Assembly (NCBI GenBank): GCA_900761995.1
Contig: CAAFEY010000023.1
Coordinates: 62,001 to 126,000 of the forward strand
Origin: an uncultured Collinsella sp.
Lineage (GTDB): Bacteria > Actinomycetota > Coriobacteriia > Coriobacteriales > Coriobacteriaceae
Reading direction: 5' to 3'
DNA: 64,000 bases
Shown: positions 61,986-64,000 of the stretch, piece by piece
Layout of the letters: the number at the start of each line of letters is the position of its first letter
Numbering within the stretch: position 1 is the stretch's first letter
Notes under the pieces: generated by a model
Databases searched by the model: none
What the model was told of the DNA's origin: nothing
What the model saw: the letters and a program-made list of their open reading frames with translations, nothing else
Program-made: the position numbers and the translations under genes

Positions 61986-62498
61986 TTACGCAATCTCGTC
62001 GGAGTCGAGGTACAGCTCTCGGGCGTACAAGAAGAGCTGGGAAAGCATGAACAGGACGATGCCGAGAACCAGAGAGGTCCAATCGAATGATGAAGCGATC
62101 TCTTGGGCGCCGACGGCCCCCTCGCCGCCAAACATCGAAACGGAGGTTTTGAGTGAGCCGGCGTAGAGGCTGGTGGCAGCTTGAACAACGAAGAGAATGC
62201 CGAGCACTTTCAAGCATGTCGCAGACCCTTTCTTGAAGGGGTCTCCGCTCTTGATCGTCCACACGAGAACGGCGCTGAGGATGGTCGTAGCGATACCGAT
62301 GACGGCAGGGACCAATGTCGAGATCGCAAGGGCTGGATACGCGGGGGAGTCTGCAATTACAGGGTTGTCGAGCACTTCGATTGCTGGCTTTAAGGAGAAC
62401 GCCACTTGTGCGATGGCGGTGGCACAAAGGGTCGCAGAGGCTATCGCACATGCGATGCGGAAGGAATGAAGCCGGGGAGTGCGATTGTCGGAACTCAT
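61986..62498 (-). CDS. DUF2975-like membrane protein
   Basis: 170-residue protein with four membrane segments: about 13-35, 58-83, 95-113 and 140-158. The ending RELYLDSDEIA is typical of DUF2975 C-termini. Members are encoded with a small HTH regulator (here the next gene), and the pair is thought to sense a membrane or stress cue. GGAGG precedes the ATG. Divergent from the large membrane gene. Confidence 0.7.
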   Translation of the reverse strand: MSSDNRTPRLHSFRIACAIASATLCATAIAQVAFSLKPAIEVLDNPVIADSPAYPALAISTLVPAVIGIATTILSAVLVWTIKSGDPFKKGSATCLKVLGILFVVQAATSLYAGSLKTSVSMFGGEGAVGAQEIASSFDWTSLVLGIVLFMLSQLFLYARELYLDSDEIA

Positions 62499-62579
62499 AA
62501 TAACCTCCGAAGAATTTAAAAAACTCAGGTTACTTTTTAACAGTTTATGTTAAATTGACTTTGCCGGCAAGTAATAAGG

Positions 62580-62602
62580 GCCGAGCATTTTGTTCGGCCC
62601 CT
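62580..62602. other. hairpin in the divergent gap
   Basis: GGGCCGA and TCGGCCC enclose a 9-nt loop, 32 bp before the ATG of the large membrane gene. With no T-tract behind it, an attenuator role is uncertain. Confidence 0.4.
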
Positions 62603-62633
62603 CTGTTCCGACTGGATGAGGTTAAGGTTGGCG

Positions 62634-64000
62634 ATGAATATGCTCAAAATCTCGAAGGCGATCTTTAGGTCGCTTCTCTCCTCCAGGTCGCTCTGTGTTG
62701 TCGTTGTTGCGTTGATGGTTCTTTGTGCTCTGCCCGTCTTCAGGAGCGCGGCTGGCATCGACGGACGGGTCGAATACCTCGAGTCGGGAATAACCCGTGT
62801 TGAGCAGGAATTGTCAGCATCCTATGCGGATGCGCTTGTGAATGCGGGGGAGGACGGTGTCTATACCTCTTCATCAAGCATGCCCGCGCTTCTGTACCCT
62901 CTTGCCGCGGGACGTCTTATCTTGGCACCGCTCTCTCCCCTACTTCCGTTTCTGCAGATATCGGATGGAGAGTACACCTATTATGACGGATCGAAGGAGT
63001 ACTTGCTATGGGTCGCAACGGCCGTTGCCGTCTCGTTCCTTGCCGCGCGTCTTAACAAACGTGAAAAGCTCATCATCCAGGCACCGATGGGCGAGCTGGG
63101 TAGACTTGTTGCATCGAGCGTATGGGCGAGTGTTTTTGCAATGCTTGCCGTCCTCGCCATCAATCTTCCAGGGATAATCGCCGCGCTTGTGAAGAATGGC
63201 CCGGGCTCGCCGTTCTATCCGATAGGCTACATTCAATATGCGACTCCGGTTATCAAACCGGCTTGGCTGGTGTTCGCGCAGACGGCCATCTTGCAATTCT
63301 TGGTGGCAGCGTTCATCTCGCTTGTCGTTCACCTTGCCGTGAAGATTGCCAATAACCCTACGCTTGGAATCGTGTTCGTATGTGCCCTGATGGGGGTGAC
63401 GATGGTTCCCGGGTATTACGGAAGATCCATCGCTTTACGTGAGTTCGCCCTGTTGAATCCCCTTACGTATGCGAACACTGAGTTGACCGTCGGCGCCTAT
63501 AGCCCGTACCCGACAACGCAGATAGTGAATCTGCCTGGACTTTGCTTCGAGCGTGGCGCGATTGCCCTCGTATGCGCAATCGGGATCGAGGTGCTGGCAA
63601 TTAGCCTGCTTTGCGTTGCTGGAAAGAGCGGCTGCGCGTGCCCGATATCCCCGATTTGTCTTGAGAGAGGTTCCTTCACTGCATCGAGAACGGCAACTCG
63701 TTCGAGCGCTTGTGCCTCCGCCGTTGCATACGTAAGAACGATGGGGAAACTGCTCCTGCGTTCTCCTACCCTCGCCGTATGCGCGATTGCAATGTCGACG
63801 ACGATGCTGGCCCCGGCTCTGGTCGAGATGTTTCCTGACGCTGATAACGTTTCCGCTGTTCGGTATAGGGATGGGGAGCTCCGTTCAATAGATCGGTATC
63901 TAGAGCAGAACGCTGCGAATATGGACGTCGAGGGCAAAGCGGCCCTGGAAGACATGCGGGATGCTCTTTCGGGTTTCGTGTACGCGCCTATGCCTGCGGA
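62634..64000 (+). CDS. multi-pass membrane protein, transporter permease-like (3' end outside window)
   Basis: The frame opens at ATG 62634 (AAGGTTGG upstream) and is still open at the window end, so 455 residues are visible. Membrane helices lie at about 20-36 (LCVVVVALMVLCALPVF), 124-140, 165-185, 220-240 and 240-260, with further helices at 305-325 and 380-400. The first helix is followed by a 90-residue outer loop, the plan of ABC-type permeases for drug or lantibiotic export. No family can be named. It is divergent from the DUF2975 pair, with which it may be co-regulated. Confidence 0.6.
   Translation, partial: MNMLKISKAIFRSLLSSRSLCVVVVALMVLCALPVFRSAAGIDGRVEYLESGITRVEQELSASYADALVNAGEDGVYTSSSSMPALLYPLAAGRLILAPLSPLLPFLQISDGEYTYYDGSKEYLLWVATAVAVSFLAARLNKREKLIIQAPMGELGRLVASSVWASVFAMLAVLAINLPGIIAALVKNGPGSPFYPIGYIQYATPVIKPAWLVFAQTAILQFLVAAFISLVVHLAVKIANNPTLGIVFVCALMGVTMVPGYYGRSIALREFALLNPLTYANTELTVGAYSPYPTTQIVNLPGLCFERGAIALVCAIGIEVLAISLLCVAGKSGCACPISPICLERGSFTASRTATRSSACASAVAYVRTMGKLLLRSPTLAVCAIAMSTTMLAPALVEMFPDADNVSAVRYRDGELRSIDRYLEQNAANMDVEGKAALEDMRDALSGFVYAPMPA

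Overview
The window is a high-GC chromosomal segment that I read as a Coriobacteriia genome, most likely Collinsella. The reasons are the gene content (selenium-dependent molybdenum hydroxylase genes of gut anaerobes, a zinc-type S14), the strong C/G third-position codon bias, and the many palindromic intergenic repeats. The assignment is inference; no rRNA gene is present to test it.

Layout. (1) 1-7.7 kb and 25.8-35.9 kb hold two halves of a purine/urate breakdown locus. The first half is ssnA, ygfK, a polyferredoxin and xdhD. The second is a YheO/DauR-type regulator, dpaL (ygeX), ygeY, ygeW, a MocA-like cytidylyltransferase, hyuA, yqeC, yqeB and an xdhC-family gene. Together they supply a molybdenum-selenium hydroxylase, its cofactor maturation, and ring-opening and C-N-cleaving enzymes. 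(2) 7.8-25.7 kb is an accessory and defence island between the halves. It has an AbiEi-like/nuclease gene flanked by two arrays of 62-bp repeats, a structured ncRNA candidate, an exonuclease with a decayed partial copy around an unknown gene, an Abi_C-type gene with a small partner, a type I restriction-modification operon (RHH gene, hsdM, hsdS, small ORF, hsdR, TRD-HEPN-like fusion), a broken small gene, and an AAA_14/DUF4143 ATPase preceded by four repeats at an exact 33-bp period. (3) 36.1-46 kb is the spc/alpha ribosomal cluster, but it starts at rplE rather than rplN: rplE-rpsZ-rpsH-rplF-rplR-rpsE-rpmD-rplO-secY-adk-map-infA-rpmJ-rpsM-rpsK-rpsD-rpoA-rplQ, then truA. (4) 47-60.6 kb is a housekeeping stretch: a glycosyltransferase-like gene, argR, a class A PBP, a U32 peptidase, tyrS, adenine deaminase, two HAD phosphatases, citrate synthase and an ACT-domain protein. 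(5) 61-64 kb is a second small accessory patch: a tyrosine recombinase lacking its N-terminus, a HTH/DUF2975 pair and a multi-pass membrane protein running off the window.

The most unusual signals are the two 62-bp-period palindromic arrays around a nuclease-like gene, the 33-bp-period array before the AAA_14 gene, the TRD-HEPN-like fusion behind hsdR, an RHH gene with a palindrome leading the hsd operon, two 67-bp palindromes bracketing the selenium-cofactor genes, a hairpin family with a constant loop and changing stems, and the ribosomal operon that starts mid-way.
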